A stretch of DNA of 64,000 bases from Curtobacterium flaccumfaciens pv. betae (GTDB lineage Bacteria > Actinomycetota > Actinomycetes > Actinomycetales > Microbacteriaceae). A model generated the notes under the pieces. It was not told the origin of the DNA, did no database searches, and saw only the letters and a list, made by a program, of their open reading frames with translations. The DNA lies in NCBI RefSeq assembly GCF_026241855.1, contig NZ_JAPJDC010000001.1, positions 3,410,001-3,474,000 of the forward strand. The letters are read 5' to 3'. How positions within the stretch are numbered: position 1 is the stretch's first letter; every line of letters begins with the position of its first letter. The position numbers and the translations under genes were made by a program. Shown one piece after another: positions 53,663 to 63,309 of this stretch.

Positions 53663-56600
53663 CTACTCCGCAGCCACCGTCCGACGTCGGCGACGCACCA
53701 CCAGCACACCCGCACCCGCCGCGAGCAGCAGGAACGCCACCAACGCACCGGCACCGAGCCCTGCGGCACCCGTGAACGCGAGCTGCCCGTCCGTGGTGAT
53801 CGTGATCGGGGTCCACCCGATCAGACTCCCGTCCGCAGCCGTCACCGCCAACCGGTGCACACCAGCCACCGTGTCCGCCGGGATCGTCACCCGAACCGTC
53901 CCGTCAGCACCCACCACCACGGTACCGATCAACGTCGGCTCCGAGAACAACCACACGTTCACCGCGTCACCGGCAGACGCCGTGCCCACCGTCACCGTGA
54001 TCGTCTCCCCCGCACGAGCCGACGCCGGAGCCGACACCCCACCACGACTCGCCTCCGTCAACAGCGACCCCGACGGCGCCACCGGAACAACCGGCGGGGT
54101 GATCCCGTCGACCGGCGGCACCGGAGTCGGCACCGGCGTCGGGGTCGGGGCCGGCACCGGCGTCGGGTCCGTGCCCGGGTCGGTGCCCGCGGCGTCGAGG
54201 TCGAAGCCGACCAGGATCGGGTCGTGGTCGCTCGCCCGGTACACGTCGTCGTTGTACAGGTTCGTGGCGTTGTAGTTGTAGCGGCTGTACTCCAGACCCA
54301 CCGACTCGACCGAGTTGATGTTCCAGATGTCCACGCCGGTGACCGTCTCGAGCGCGGCCTCCGACGCGAACACGTGGTCGAGCGAGCCGCTCAGGCCGGA
54401 GAACACGTACGAGTACTCGGTGCTGTCGAGCGCCGGGCCGAGGTCGGTGTAACCGGCCTCGTCGAGGACCACCACCGGGTCTTCCTTGCTGTAGGCGTTG
54501 AAGTCGCCGAGCATGAACACCTTGTCGGTGCCGTACTGCTCCTGCATGTCGGTGGAGAAGGTCACCAGGGCCTTCGCCTGCTCGACACGGTCGGCGTTCG
54601 ACGCACCCTGCCCGTCGCCCTGGTCGGCGTTCTCGCCGGTGCCGGAGCCCTTCGACTTGAAGTGGTTCGCGATCACCAGGAAGTCGTCGTCCGCGGTGCC
54701 GCCGACCGGGCGGAACGCGTCCGCGACGGGCTGGCGGGCGTTCGTGAACGCGTCGTCGAGCAGGATCGTCGACTCGCCGACGGGCTCGACGCGGTCCTTC
54801 TTGTAGATCAGGGCGAGGCGGATGACGTCCTCGCTCGCGGGCACGACGGCCGGGGACTTCGCGTAGGCCCAGGTGTCCTGGCCGGTGGCGGCGTTGAGCG
54901 CGTCGACCAGGGTGGCCACGGCGGCGTCACGGTCCTGACCGAAGCGGACGGAGTTCTCGATCTCCTCGAGCGAGACGACGTCGGCGTCCAGGCCGTTGAT
55001 CGCCTTCACGATCTTGACCTGCTGGCGCAGGAAGTCGTCCTGCTCGGCGGCACCGCGGGCGTCGCAGCCCGAGTTCACCGTGACGGGGTCTCCGGCACGG
55101 TCCGTGTAGTACTTGCAGCCGGTGAGCTCGTCGCCCGTGGTCGGGAAGTAGTTGAGGACGTTGAAGCCGGCGAGCTTCAGGTCACCACCGACGTCCCGCG
55201 GGGCCGGCTGGCGCACCTTCGAGAACGACGCCGGCAGTTCGGCGGCCGGGGTCGCACCCGTGATCGGCGCGGTCGGCTGGAACTTCCACCCGTTGTTGCG
55301 GTAGTCCAGGACGACCGGCTCGGTGAAGGTGGCGGCGGCCCCGACGGTGACCGGGCCCTGGGTGAGCCACGACACCGGGATGCCCTGGTTCGCCTGGGTC
55401 AGGAAGTTGGTGCTCGCACCGTCGTCGAGCGTGACCTTGCGCGCAGCGTTGTCGGCCTCGACGGCCTTCGCCGCGGCGCTGCCCGGGCGGCCGACCTCGG
55501 TCGGCTGGATCAGACGCTTCGTGCCGCTGGCGAGCACGACCTCGCCGTACTGGTTCGTCGTGTAGTTGTCGGCGACGGTGTACGCCCCCTGGGGAGCGAC
55601 GAGCATGCTCTCGAGCGACTCGCGCTGGGCGTCGGACGACGGGAACGCGACCGCGGCCGGCTGCGGTGCCGCGACGCTGTCGTCCAGCTGCTGCAGCGAC
55701 GAGGCCCCGGACACCGTGAGCTCGGTCAGGCCGAAGTACTCGGACACGGCGCCGGTGACCCGCACGTGGTCGCCCTCGCGCACCAGCCCGGCGGTGGCGA
55801 ACGAGAAGACGAACACGGCGTCGGACGCGGTGTGGGCGGCGAGGTCGATCGCGCCGCCGGTGCCCGGGGTCTGGATCGTGTAGCCGTTGAAGCCGCCGGT
55901 GCCGTAGACCGCGGTGACGACGCCGTCGGTCGTGACGTTCTTGCCGGCGTACGGCGAGGTGTCCGTGGTGCCCTGCAGCTGGGCGATGGTCACCGTCTCG
56001 GCGGGGGTGCCGGGCGTGGGGGTCCCGCCGTCACCCGGGTCGGTCGGTTCCGTGGGCGCGGTCGGTGCAGTGGTCTCGCCCGCGGCGTTCCGCGGGGTGA
56101 GCGTGGTCGTCACCGAGAAGTCCGCACCGTTGACGTCGGTGTCCGTGGTGCCCTGGCGGACCAGGCCGTTCGGCACGGAGTTGTCCCCGGTCACGGTGCG
56201 CACGGTCGACTCGAACGTGTTCGAGGCGCCGTAGCCGAGCAGGTCGACCACGCCGTCGGTGCCGGTGGCGACGGGTCCGGCGGCGAGCGCCAGGGGTGCG
56301 GTGGCGTCGGACAGCACGAGCGTGCCGGTGGTGCCCGACGGGTTGAGCGTCGCGGTGTCGTCGGCTGCGGGCAGGTCCTCGCCAGCCGGGCTGGCCCCGC
56401 CGTTGCCCGCCATCGACACCAGGAAGGTGCCCTTTGCCGGCACGGTGCCCTGGAGCGCACTGGCCGAGAACGTGCCGGCGCCCGTCGCGGACCGGTACTG
56501 CAACGACCACCCGTCGAGCGACACGGCGGCGTCGGTCGGGTTGCCGATCTCGACGAACTTCTCGTTGTAGAACGCGCCCTTGCTCCCCGCCTTCAGGTAG

Positions 56601-56728
56601 GCCTCCTCGATGACGAGGCCGGTCCCCTCGGGGTTCGCGGTCGCTGCGGTGACGGTGACGAGTGGGGCCGCGAGGAGCGTCGCGGCCGCCGTGGCGCACA
56701 GCAGAGTGCGCCCGAGGGTGTTGGCCAT
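53663..56728 (-). CDS. Secreted ExeM/NucH-type nuclease with LAFTG cell-wall sorting signal
   Basis: A 1021-residue extracellular protein. After a Sec signal peptide (about 1-32) come a lamin-tail domain (35-205; VIEEAYLKAGSKGAFYNEKFVEIGN), a Thr/Pro linker, an OB-fold domain of the YhcR/ExeM type (about 245-350), and an endonuclease/exonuclease/phosphatase domain (about 515-865; AGFNVLNYFP, SLEEIEN, VIANHFKSKGSG, MLGDFNAYSKEDP, ASDHDPILVGF with catalytic Glu, Asp, Asn and His). A Pro/Thr spacer, an Ig-like domain, then LAFTG (983-987), a hydrophobic helix and RRRRR form a class E-type sortase signal. It should degrade extracellular DNA while held on the wall. Confidence 0.9.
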   Translation of the reverse strand: MANTLGRTLLCATAAATLLAAPLVTVTAATANPEGTGLVIEEAYLKAGSKGAFYNEKFVEIGNPTDAAVSLDGWSLQYRSATGAGTFSASALQGTVPAKGTFLVSMAGNGGASPAGEDLPAADDTATLNPSGTTGTLVLSDATAPLALAAGPVATGTDGVVDLLGYGASNTFESTVRTVTGDNSVPNGLVRQGTTDTDVNGADFSVTTTLTPRNAAGETTAPTAPTEPTDPGDGGTPTPGTPAETVTIAQLQGTTDTSPYAGKNVTTDGVVTAVYGTGGFNGYTIQTPGTGGAIDLAAHTASDAVFVFSFATAGLVREGDHVRVTGAVSEYFGLTELTVSGASSLQQLDDSVAAPQPAAVAFPSSDAQRESLESMLVAPQGAYTVADNYTTNQYGEVVLASGTKRLIQPTEVGRPGSAAAKAVEADNAARKVTLDDGASTNFLTQANQGIPVSWLTQGPVTVGAAATFTEPVVLDYRNNGWKFQPTAPITGATPAAELPASFSKVRQPAPRDVGGDLKLAGFNVLNYFPTTGDELTGCKYYTDRAGDPVTVNSGCDARGAAEQDDFLRQQVKIVKAINGLDADVVSLEEIENSVRFGQDRDAAVATLVDALNAATGQDTWAYAKSPAVVPASEDVIRLALIYKKDRVEPVGESTILLDDAFTNARQPVADAFRPVGGTADDDFLVIANHFKSKGSGTGENADQGDGQGASNADRVEQAKALVTFSTDMQEQYGTDKVFMLGDFNAYSKEDPVVVLDEAGYTDLGPALDSTEYSYVFSGLSGSLDHVFASEAALETVTGVDIWNINSVESVGLEYSRYNYNATNLYNDDVYRASDHDPILVGFDLDAAGTDPGTDPTPVPAPTPTPVPTPVPPVDGITPPVVPVAPSGSLLTEASRGGVSAPASARAGETITVTVGTASAGDAVNVWLFSEPTLIGTVVVGADGTVRVTIPADTVAGVHRLAVTAADGSLIGWTPITITTDGQLAFTGAAGLGAGALVAFLLLAAGAGVLVVRRRRRTVAAE

Positions 56729-56813
56729 GCCCGCACGCTACCGACCTGCGGGGACATTCAGGTTGCGTCGAGGTAAATGATTGCGTTCGGCAACATCAGC
56801 CGATCGCGCGGCA

Positions 56814-57557
56814 TCAGCCGATCGGCATCCAGGTCCCGCCCACACGTCGGACGGCCGGTCCGTGTCCCGGCAGCACGAGGGCCGGGAACGGCAGCGCCCG
56901 TGCCGACTCGAGCGCGCGGTCCTGGTCGGCGGTGAAGAACGGTGTGATCATCCGCGGGCGCGGGGCCCACGACCCCGGCTGGGTGTCGTGTCGGCTGACG
57001 ACCGCGTCGCCCGTGACGATCGCATCCGCCGCGGGCAGCAGGTACGCGGTCGAGCCGTCGGTGTGGCCGACGGCCGGGAACGGCGAGATCGCCCGACCTG
57101 CGAAGTCTGCACCGGTGAACGCGCGAGCGGACGGCACGGTGGTGGGTCGCAGGGCGTCGGATCGGATGGCCCGCGCCAGCCAGGCGAGCACGCGGGGGCT
57201 GGCGAGCCGGCCGCCGATCTCCGCCGGCGTGACCTGCTGCCGTTCCGGTCCGCGCACGTTGGCGAGCTCGTCGGCGTGGGCGAGCACCTCGACGTCGGGG
57301 TGCCGCTCGAGGATCCCGGGGATGCCGCCGACGTGGTCGACGTGCCCGTGCGTCACGTAGACGCGACGGAGGTCGTCGGGGTCGTGTCCGGCGGCGCGCA
57401 CGGTGTCGAGCACGAGGTCAGTGTCGGCCGGGTACCCGGCGTCGATCAGCGCGACGCCGTCCTCCTCCGCCAGCACCACCCAGTTGGACACCGGGCCCTC
57501 GACGAAGACGACTCCGGGGGCGACGGACACGACGGAACGGGGTTCGCGCGGGCTCAT
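56814..57557 (-). CDS. MBL-fold metallo-hydrolase
   Basis: A 247-residue metallo-beta-lactamase-fold protein with the zinc motif THGHVDHVGG, AVGHTDGSTAYLLP (third His), GDAVVSRHD (bridging Asp) and LVLPGHGPAV (last His). The ligand set is complete, so it should be a binuclear hydrolase. The substrate is not evident; many members of this branch hydrolyse thioesters or lactones. The start overlaps the truA stop by four bases, so it is translated with truA. Confidence 0.88.
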   Translation of the reverse strand: MSPREPRSVVSVAPGVVFVEGPVSNWVVLAEEDGVALIDAGYPADTDLVLDTVRAAGHDPDDLRRVYVTHGHVDHVGGIPGILERHPDVEVLAHADELANVRGPERQQVTPAEIGGRLASPRVLAWLARAIRSDALRPTTVPSARAFTGADFAGRAISPFPAVGHTDGSTAYLLPAADAIVTGDAVVSRHDTQPGSWAPRPRMITPFFTADQDRALESARALPFPALVLPGHGPAVRRVGGTWMPIG

Positions 57558-58462
57558 CCCTCGACGGTACCGTCCACCGACCGTCGGGCCCGGGTCTGCT
57601 CCGCCCGCTCCGCGAGCTCCGCGTCCGCCGGGTACCCCACCTCGGTCAGCGTCAGTCCCTTCGCCGGCGCCGTCTTGAAGGCGCTCGTGCGCTCCTCGGC
57701 GACGCGCAGTTCCTCGAGGCGGTCCGGGCCGAAACGGCCCTCGCCCACGGCGATGGTCGCGCCGACCATCGCCCGCACCATCGAGTGGCAGAAGGCGTCA
57801 GCCTGGAGGCGCGCCACCAGCACACCGTCCGGCTCGCGGTCCCAGCGGAACTGCTGCAACGTCCGGATGGTCGTCGCCCCCTCGCGCGGCTTGCAGAACG
57901 TCGCGAAGTCGTGCAGCCCGAGCAACGTCAGCGCACCGCGCTCCATCGCTGCCGGGTCGAGCCGCGCCGCGTGCCAGACCGTGTGCCCACGACGACGTGG
58001 ATCGCGCGGGGCGTCGGCGTCCGCGATCCGGTATTCGTACCGGCGCCAGAGCGGGGAGAACCGCGCGTCGAACCCGGCGGGTGCCACCGAGGCACCGGTG
58101 ACGACGACGTCCCCCTCGGGTGCCGCGATGCCGTTGACCCGCTTGAGCAGCCCGTCGAGCGGTGAGCGGCCCGTCCCGCGCTTGGCGGTGAGCGCTGCCC
58201 ACTGCTCCGCCGACAGGTCCAGGTGTGCGACCTGCCCCGTGGCGTGCACCCCGGCGTCGGTGCGTCCGGCGACGGTGAGCAGCGGCGGTTCGCCCCAGCG
58301 GGTGAAGACGGTGGCGAGTGCGGTCTCGAGCGCGCCCTGCACGGTCCGGAGCCCCGGCTGCCGGGCCCACCCGGAGAACGCCGCCCCGTCGTAGGCGATG
58401 TCCAACCGCAGCCGCACGTCGCCCGTGCTGTCGGGGTCCTGGAAGCCGACCGTCTCGTCCAC
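57554..58462 (-). CDS. truA: tRNA pseudouridine(38-40) synthase TruA
   Basis: A 302-residue pseudouridine synthase. RLRLDIAYDGAAFSGWARQPGLRTVQG, the catalytic Asp in VAGRTDAGVHATGQVAH, SPLWRRYEYRI, FCKPREGATTIRTL and FCHSMVRAMVG are TruA hallmarks. GTG 58462 is the start; the frame continues upstream without similarity. In many actinobacteria truA follows rplQ directly; here a FUSC gene intervenes. The C-terminal 20 residues are basic and extend beyond the fold. Confidence 0.95.
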   Translation of the reverse strand: MDETVGFQDPDSTGDVRLRLDIAYDGAAFSGWARQPGLRTVQGALETALATVFTRWGEPPLLTVAGRTDAGVHATGQVAHLDLSAEQWAALTAKRGTGRSPLDGLLKRVNGIAAPEGDVVVTGASVAPAGFDARFSPLWRRYEYRIADADAPRDPRRRGHTVWHAARLDPAAMERGALTLLGLHDFATFCKPREGATTIRTLQQFRWDREPDGVLVARLQADAFCHSMVRAMVGATIAVGEGRFGPDRLEELRVAEERTSAFKTAPAKGLTLTEVGYPADAELAERAEQTRARRSVDGTVEG

Positions 58463-58538
58463 GTGACCACCGTAGCGGGGGTGATCCGTGCCTCCCGGCC
58501 CGCGCTGGATCTGCCGGACGGCGACCGCCCGCGCCCGC

Positions 58539-59657
58539 TCAGCCCCGCGGACGACCGAACGCCGACGGACCCGTCCGGGTGTCGAGGTCGTCGGTGGCGC
58601 GTCGCTCGGACTCGACGATCCCGCGCAGGGCGACGAGCGCGGCCGAGGTGACCGCGACGTGGGAGGGGTTCTCACGCGAGGCGTCGAGCGCTGCCTCGAG
58701 TCGTGCGATGGCCTCTTCCGCCTGGTCCTCCGGGGAGTCACCGCGGATCGTGCTGGCGATCTTCCGCAGGGCCTCGGCGATGGGGGTGGCGAACGCCGGG
58801 TCCGGACGCCCGACGCCCTCGGACACCGGGCCGGAGCGTGCCACGAGCTCGGTGAGGTCGGTCGTGTACCAGGCGACCCGCTCCAGTGCCCGGAAGCGTC
58901 CGCCGTCCTCCTGGAGCCGCGCTCGCGACCCGCGCAGTGCACCACGGGGGTTGAGCCGGCGGCTCTCGTGCGCGATCGCCACCCGCGACCGCACGTCCGC
59001 GATCGCGCGGTCCAGGCGGTCCTGCTGGTGGTCCCACGCCTTCTCGTCGCGCTTGCCCTCCTCGAGCACGGCTGCCAGCCCGTCGAGGTGGTCCGCCAGC
59101 ACGCCGTTCACCGCGTCGATGCGGTGTTCGGCGTCCCAGAAGTGCAGCGGCGGGAACACCAGGAAGTTGACCAGCAGCCCGACGACGACGCCCACGGCCA
59201 TCTGCACGAGGTACCCGAGCGAGTAACCCTCAGCGTTGGCGCCGCCGACGAGCAGCACGAAGAGCGCCGCGGTGGACACCCACGAGCTGCCCTCCCCGAG
59301 CACGCGGAACCCGCCGACCAGCACCCCGACGCCGACCGCGAGCGCGATCGCGAGGAAGCCGGGGTCGCCGACCCACATCGTGAACGCGGCGATGAGGATG
59401 CCGAGGGCGATCCCGACCAGGGTCTGCACACCGCTCCGGATGCCGGCGAACACCGTGGTCTGCATCGCGACGACGGCGCCGAGTGGTGCGTAGTACGGGT
59501 ACTCGGCCGCGACGCCCGGGATGTGCCGCGCCACGAACCACGCGATCACGGCGGCGGCGGCGGCCTTGCCGGCGTGCAGCAGGCGCGGCTGCGTGCCCGA
59601 GGTCCGGCTCCACCGCCAGACCCTCGTCCCCAGACCCGCAACGTGCTGGAACGCCAT
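58539..59657 (-). CDS. FUSC family (aromatic-acid-exporter-like) membrane protein
   Basis: A 372-residue protein. The N-terminal half has six hydrophobic segments, including LHAGKAAAAAVIAWFVARHIPG, APLGAVVAMQTTVFAGIRSGVQTLVGIALG (as two adjacent segments) and MAVGVVVGLLVNFLVFPPLHF, typical of the FUSC family. The C-terminal half (about 180-372) is soluble and helical, with likely coiled coils. Efflux of aromatic acids is known for some relatives; here it is only possible. ATG 59657 follows GAAGGAAG. It lies between rplQ and truA. Confidence 0.85.
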   Translation of the reverse strand: MAFQHVAGLGTRVWRWSRTSGTQPRLLHAGKAAAAAVIAWFVARHIPGVAAEYPYYAPLGAVVAMQTTVFAGIRSGVQTLVGIALGILIAAFTMWVGDPGFLAIALAVGVGVLVGGFRVLGEGSSWVSTAALFVLLVGGANAEGYSLGYLVQMAVGVVVGLLVNFLVFPPLHFWDAEHRIDAVNGVLADHLDGLAAVLEEGKRDEKAWDHQQDRLDRAIADVRSRVAIAHESRRLNPRGALRGSRARLQEDGGRFRALERVAWYTTDLTELVARSGPVSEGVGRPDPAFATPIAEALRKIASTIRGDSPEDQAEEAIARLEAALDASRENPSHVAVTSAALVALRGIVESERRATDDLDTRTGPSAFGRPRG

Positions 59658-59725
59658 GACTTCCTTCCCTCGCACCCGGCCGGGGACGTTACGCCGAGCC
59701 GTCCGTGCCCGTGACCAGCCTCGGA

Positions 59726-59769
59726 CACGAGGAAGCCCCCGCGACCTGGGTCGCGGGGGCTTCCTCGTG
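59726..59769 (-). terminator. Terminator of the rpoA-rplQ operon
   Basis: A 20-21-bp near-perfect stem (CACGAGGAAGCCCCCGCGAC against GTCGCGGGGGCTTCCTCGTG) with a tiny loop, 29 bases beyond the rplQ stop. It separates the ribosomal operon from the FUSC gene. Confidence 0.9.
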
Positions 59770-59797
59770 GTGGTGCAGCGCCCCGGAGGGCACCGGA

Positions 59798-60376
59798 CTA
59801 CTTGGTGTCGGCGTCGTCCGACTTCTCGGCGGCGTCGGCCTCGACCTCGGCAGCAGCCTCGGTCTCGGACTCGGTCTCGACCGGTGCGGACTCCTCGGTG
59901 GTCTCGGTCTCCTCGACCGGGGCCTCCTCGGTGGTCTCGTCAGCGGCGGGCTCGTCGACCGGGGCGGCAGCAGCGGCCGGAGCCGAGTTGCGCTTGACCG
60001 GAGCGGGCGTGCTCGAGACGGGCTCGAGGACGAGCTCGATCGACGCCAGCGGGGCGTTGTCGCCCTTGCGGAAGCCGAGCTTCGTGATGCGGGTGTAACC
60101 GCCCTGGCGGTCCTCGACCTGGGGGGCGATCTCGGTGAACAGCGTGTGCACGACGGACTTGTCGCGCAGGATGCTGATCACACGACGACGCGCGTGCAGG
60201 TCGCCGCGCTTCGCGAACGTGATGAGACGCTCGGCGACCGGACGGAGGCGCTTGGCCTTCGTCTCCGTGGTCGTGATGCGACCGTGCGTGAAGAGGGCGT
60301 TGGCGAGGTTGCTCAGGAGCAGGCGCTCGTGGGCGGGACCGCCACCGAGGCGGGGGCCCTTGGTGGGCTTCGGCAT
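59798..60376 (-). CDS. rplQ: 50S ribosomal protein L17 with long acidic tail
   Basis: A 192-residue protein. The first 120 residues are a normal L17 ([66 protein letters not shown]). The last 65-70 residues form an extension very rich in Glu, Ala and Thr ([20 protein letters not shown]), probably disordered. Such tails occur in some Micrococcales, and their purpose is unknown. It is the last gene of infA-rpmJ-rpsM-rpsK-rpoA-rplQ. Confidence 0.96.
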   Translation of the reverse strand: MPKPTKGPRLGGGPAHERLLLSNLANALFTHGRITTTETKAKRLRPVAERLITFAKRGDLHARRRVISILRDKSVVHTLFTEIAPQVEDRQGGYTRITKLGFRKGDNAPLASIELVLEPVSSTPAPVKRNSAPAAAAAPVDEPAADETTEEAPVEETETTEESAPVETESETEAAAEVEADAAEKSDDADTK

Positions 60377-60439
60377 GTCAGTTCTCCAGTGGTGAAAGTG
60401 GTGCGCGCGGTGTCAGCGCGCTTGCGCGTGAGCGCGAGG

Positions 60440-61435
60440 TCAGTTGTTGGACTCGTCCTCGTCGTACCCGCTGTAGAAGTGGGCGCCGTCGAATCCGGGG
60501 ACGGTGTCCTTAAGGGACAGGCCGAGCTCGGTGAGCTTGTCCTTGACCTCGTCCACCGACTTCTGACCGAAGTTGCGGATGTTCATGAGCTGCGTCTCCG
60601 ACAGGGCGACGAGCTCGGACACCGTGTTGATGCCCTCCCGCTTCAGGCAGTTGTAGCTGCGGACCGACAGGTCGAGGTCCTCGATCGGGGTCTGCAGTTC
60701 GTTCGAGAGCACGGCGTCGACCGGCGCGGGGCCGATCTCGATGCCCTCGGCCGCCGTGTTGAGCTCGCGAGCGAGCCCGAACAGCTCGACCAGCGTGCGA
60801 CCGGCCGACGCGATGGCGTCGCGCGGCGTGATGGCCGGCTTCGCCTCGACGTCGACGACCAGGCGGTCGAAGTCCGTGCGCTCACCGGCACGCGTCGCCT
60901 CGACGCGGTAGGTGACCTTGAGGACCGGCGAGTAGATCGAGTCGATCGGGATCTGACCGGCTTCGCTGAACTCGGAACGGTTCTGCGTCGCCGAGACGTA
61001 GCCACGGCCGCGCTCGATCGTGAGCTCGAGCTCGAAGCGCGCGGTGTCGTTCAGGGTCGCGATGACGAGTTCCGGGTTGTGGATCTCGACGCCGGCCGGA
61101 GCGGAGATGTCCGCTGCGGTGACCTGACCGGCACCCTGCTTGCGCAGGTACGCCGTGATGGGCTCGTCGTGCTCGCTGGAGACGACCAGGCTCTTGATGT
61201 TGAGGATGATCTCGGTGACGTCTTCCTTGACACCGGGAACGGTGCTGAACTCGTGGAGGACGCCGTCGATGCGGATGCTGGTGACAGCCGCGCCGGGGAT
61301 CGAGGAGAGGAGCGTGCGGCGCAGCGAGTTGCCGAGGGTGTAACCGAAGCCCGGCTCGAGCGGCTCGATGACGAAGCGCGAGCGGTGCTCGGAGATCGGC
61401 TCCTCGGTCAGGGTGGGGCGCTGTGCAATGAGCAC
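60440..61435 (-). CDS. rpoA: DNA-directed RNA polymerase alpha subunit
   Basis: A 331-residue alpha subunit. The N-terminal domain shows [53 protein letters not shown]; the C-terminal DNA-binding domain has [28 protein letters not shown] and [23 protein letters not shown]. The start is GTG 61435 (MLIAQRPTL), with GAAAGGA upstream. An acidic tail follows (YDEDESNN). Standard position between rpsK and rplQ. Confidence 0.98.
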   Translation of the reverse strand: MLIAQRPTLTEEPISEHRSRFVIEPLEPGFGYTLGNSLRRTLLSSIPGAAVTSIRIDGVLHEFSTVPGVKEDVTEIILNIKSLVVSSEHDEPITAYLRKQGAGQVTAADISAPAGVEIHNPELVIATLNDTARFELELTIERGRGYVSATQNRSEFSEAGQIPIDSIYSPVLKVTYRVEATRAGERTDFDRLVVDVEAKPAITPRDAIASAGRTLVELFGLARELNTAAEGIEIGPAPVDAVLSNELQTPIEDLDLSVRSYNCLKREGINTVSELVALSETQLMNIRNFGQKSVDEVKDKLTELGLSLKDTVPGFDGAHFYSGYDEDESNN

Positions 61436-61640
61436 TGTGGGATTCCTTTCGGCGAAGTGTCCGCTATATGACACTTGGCGGTACGACGGGGCCGCATGGG
61501 CCCCGACGGGTCTGTTGAGTTGTGATCACGCGCACACACGTGCGCGATCGAACGACCAGGAATGGCCGCGGGCCCTGCCCGCCCTCGCCGGAACGGATCC
61601 GGTCAGGGGACGAGCAGGGCGCGGCCGGTTGCTCCTCGCG

Positions 61641-62039
61641 TCAGACGCGACGGCGCTTGGGCGGGCGGCACCCGTTGTGCGCCTGCGGCGTGACGTCGTT
61701 GATCGAGCCGACCTCGAGGCCAGCGGCCTGGAGGGAGCGGATCGCGGTCTCGCGACCCGAACCCGGGCCCTTCACGAAGACGTCGACCTTCTTGACGCCG
61801 TGCTCCTGCGCCTGACGCGCAGCGGACTCGGCAGCGAGCTGCGCCGCGAACGGCGTCGACTTGCGCGAACCCTTGAAGCCCACGGCACCCGAGGACGCCC
61901 AGCTGAGGACGGCACCCGACGGGTCGGTGATGCTGACGATCGTGTTGTTGAACGTGCTCTTGATGTGGGCCTGGCCCACAGCGACGTTCTTCTTCTCCTT
62001 GCGGCGCGGCTTGCGCGCGGCAGTCTTGGGGGTAGCCAT
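61641..62039 (-). CDS. rpsK: 30S ribosomal protein S11
   Basis: A 132-residue S11 with a basic head ([18 protein letters not shown]), [36 protein letters not shown] and the end [19 protein letters not shown]. It is nine bases downstream of rpsM; a 205-base spacer follows before rpoA, in which I see no gene. Confidence 0.98.
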   Translation of the reverse strand: MATPKTAARKPRRKEKKNVAVGQAHIKSTFNNTIVSITDPSGAVLSWASSGAVGFKGSRKSTPFAAQLAAESAARQAQEHGVKKVDVFVKGPGSGRETAIRSLQAAGLEVGSINDVTPQAHNGCRPPKRRRV

Positions 62040-62048
62040 CGGGGTCTC

Positions 62049-62423
62049 CTATCGAGCCTTCTTCTTGCCTGCCACGGTGCGCTTCGGGCCCTTGCGGGTA
62101 CGAGCGTTGGTCTTGGTGCGCTGACCGCGCACCGGGAGACCACGACGGTGGCGGAGACCCTCGTAGCTGCCGATCTCGACCTTGCGGCGGATGTCGGCGG
62201 CGACCTCACGGCGGAGGTCACCCTCGACCTTGAAGTTGCCCTCGATGAAGTCACGGAGGGCGACGAGCTGGTCGTCGGTCAGGTCCTTGACGCGGATGTC
62301 ACCGGAGATACCGGTCTCCGTCAGTGCCTGGACGGCGCGGGTACGGCCGACGCCGTAGATGTACGTGAGTGCGATCTCCACGCGCTTCTCGCGCGGGATG
62401 TCGACGCCTGCTAGACGTGCCAT
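62049..62423 (-). CDS. rpsM: 30S ribosomal protein S13
   Basis: A 124-residue S13: [90 protein letters not shown] in pieces matching the family ([19 protein letters not shown] is diagnostic). It follows rpmJ after 183 bases that contain no other gene. Confidence 0.98.
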   Translation of the reverse strand: MARLAGVDIPREKRVEIALTYIYGVGRTRAVQALTETGISGDIRVKDLTDDQLVALRDFIEGNFKVEGDLRREVAADIRRKVEIGSYEGLRHRRGLPVRGQRTKTNARTRKGPKRTVAGKKKAR

Positions 62424-62606
62424 GTGATGGCTGCTCCTGTTGTCGATGGAGGTGTGGCGCAGTACCGGTGCTCGGGCCTCCGCCCCGAGGTGTCCCCCGG
62501 CCGTCGTGCGACCGGGTTCTGGTACTGCGTTGTCGATCTTCAGTTGTGGGTCGTGCTCGAGCAGCCTAGTGTCCGAGGGACACCGGTGCCGGTCACGCGC
62601 CCGGGA

Positions 62607-62723
62607 CTAGCCCTGGCGCTGCTTGTGACGCGGGTTGCTCTTGCAGATCACCATGACGCGGCCCTTGCGGCGAATCACACGGCAGTGTTCGCAGATGGGC
62701 TTGACGCTGGGGTTGACCTTCAT
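62607..62723 (-). CDS. rpmJ: 50S ribosomal protein L36
   Basis: A 38-residue protein read directly from the sequence: [20 protein letters not shown] then [18 protein letters not shown]. It is the Cys-containing (C+, zinc-binding) form, with Cys residues in ICEHC and ICK and the His in NPRHKQ. ATG 62723 follows GAAAGAACC. It lies between infA and rpsM in the usual order. Confidence 0.97.
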   Translation of the reverse strand: MKVNPSVKPICEHCRVIRRKGRVMVICKSNPRHKQRQG

Positions 62724-62793
62724 GGTTCTTTCCTCGTGCTCGCTGGCTTCGTGCTCGGCAGGATTGCCGTGCCGTTCCTTTCCAGCTCGCGGA

Positions 62794-63015
62794 TCACTTG
62801 TAGCGGTAGACGATCCGGCCGCGGGTCAGGTCGTACGGGCTCAGCTCCACGATCACGCGGTCCTCGGGGAGGATGCGGATGTAGTGCTGGCGCATCTTCC
62901 CGGAGATGTGCGCGAGGACCTTGTGTCCGTTCGTCAGCTCAACGCGGAACATCGCGTTGGGCAGAGCTTCGAGCACCGAGCCTTCGATCTCGATGACGCC
63001 GTCTTTCTTGGCCAT
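62794..63015 (-). CDS. infA: Translation initiation factor IF-1
   Basis: A 73-residue OB-fold protein: [60 protein letters not shown] and [13 protein letters not shown] 63015 starts the standard protein, after GAGGCT. It opens the infA-rpmJ-rpsM-rpsK-rpoA-rplQ operon. Confidence 0.98.
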   Translation of the reverse strand: MAKKDGVIEIEGSVLEALPNAMFRVELTNGHKVLAHISGKMRQHYIRILPEDRVIVELSPYDLTRGRIVYRYK

Positions 63016-63309
63016 AGCCTCACTGTCGCTTGGTTGTGGAACAGGTGTGATCCCCGAACCGGTCTGCGGGTCGGTCGCCACACCCGAGAGGGCATGACAC
63101 ACCAAAGATCGATCTTATGTGGTAAACCCGCAATTGCCAAGTGGGGATGCGGAACACCCCACGTCTGGGGCTTCCGGAACCGTGGCTGAGCGTTCCACAG
63201 TGGTTTGACGGCGCGCTCAGGGCGCGCACCAGCGCGCGAACCGTAGTTTGGCTCCGCAGCCACGTCCGCCGCACCAGCAGTTCGCGCCGGACCACCGAAC
63301 GGAGAACAC

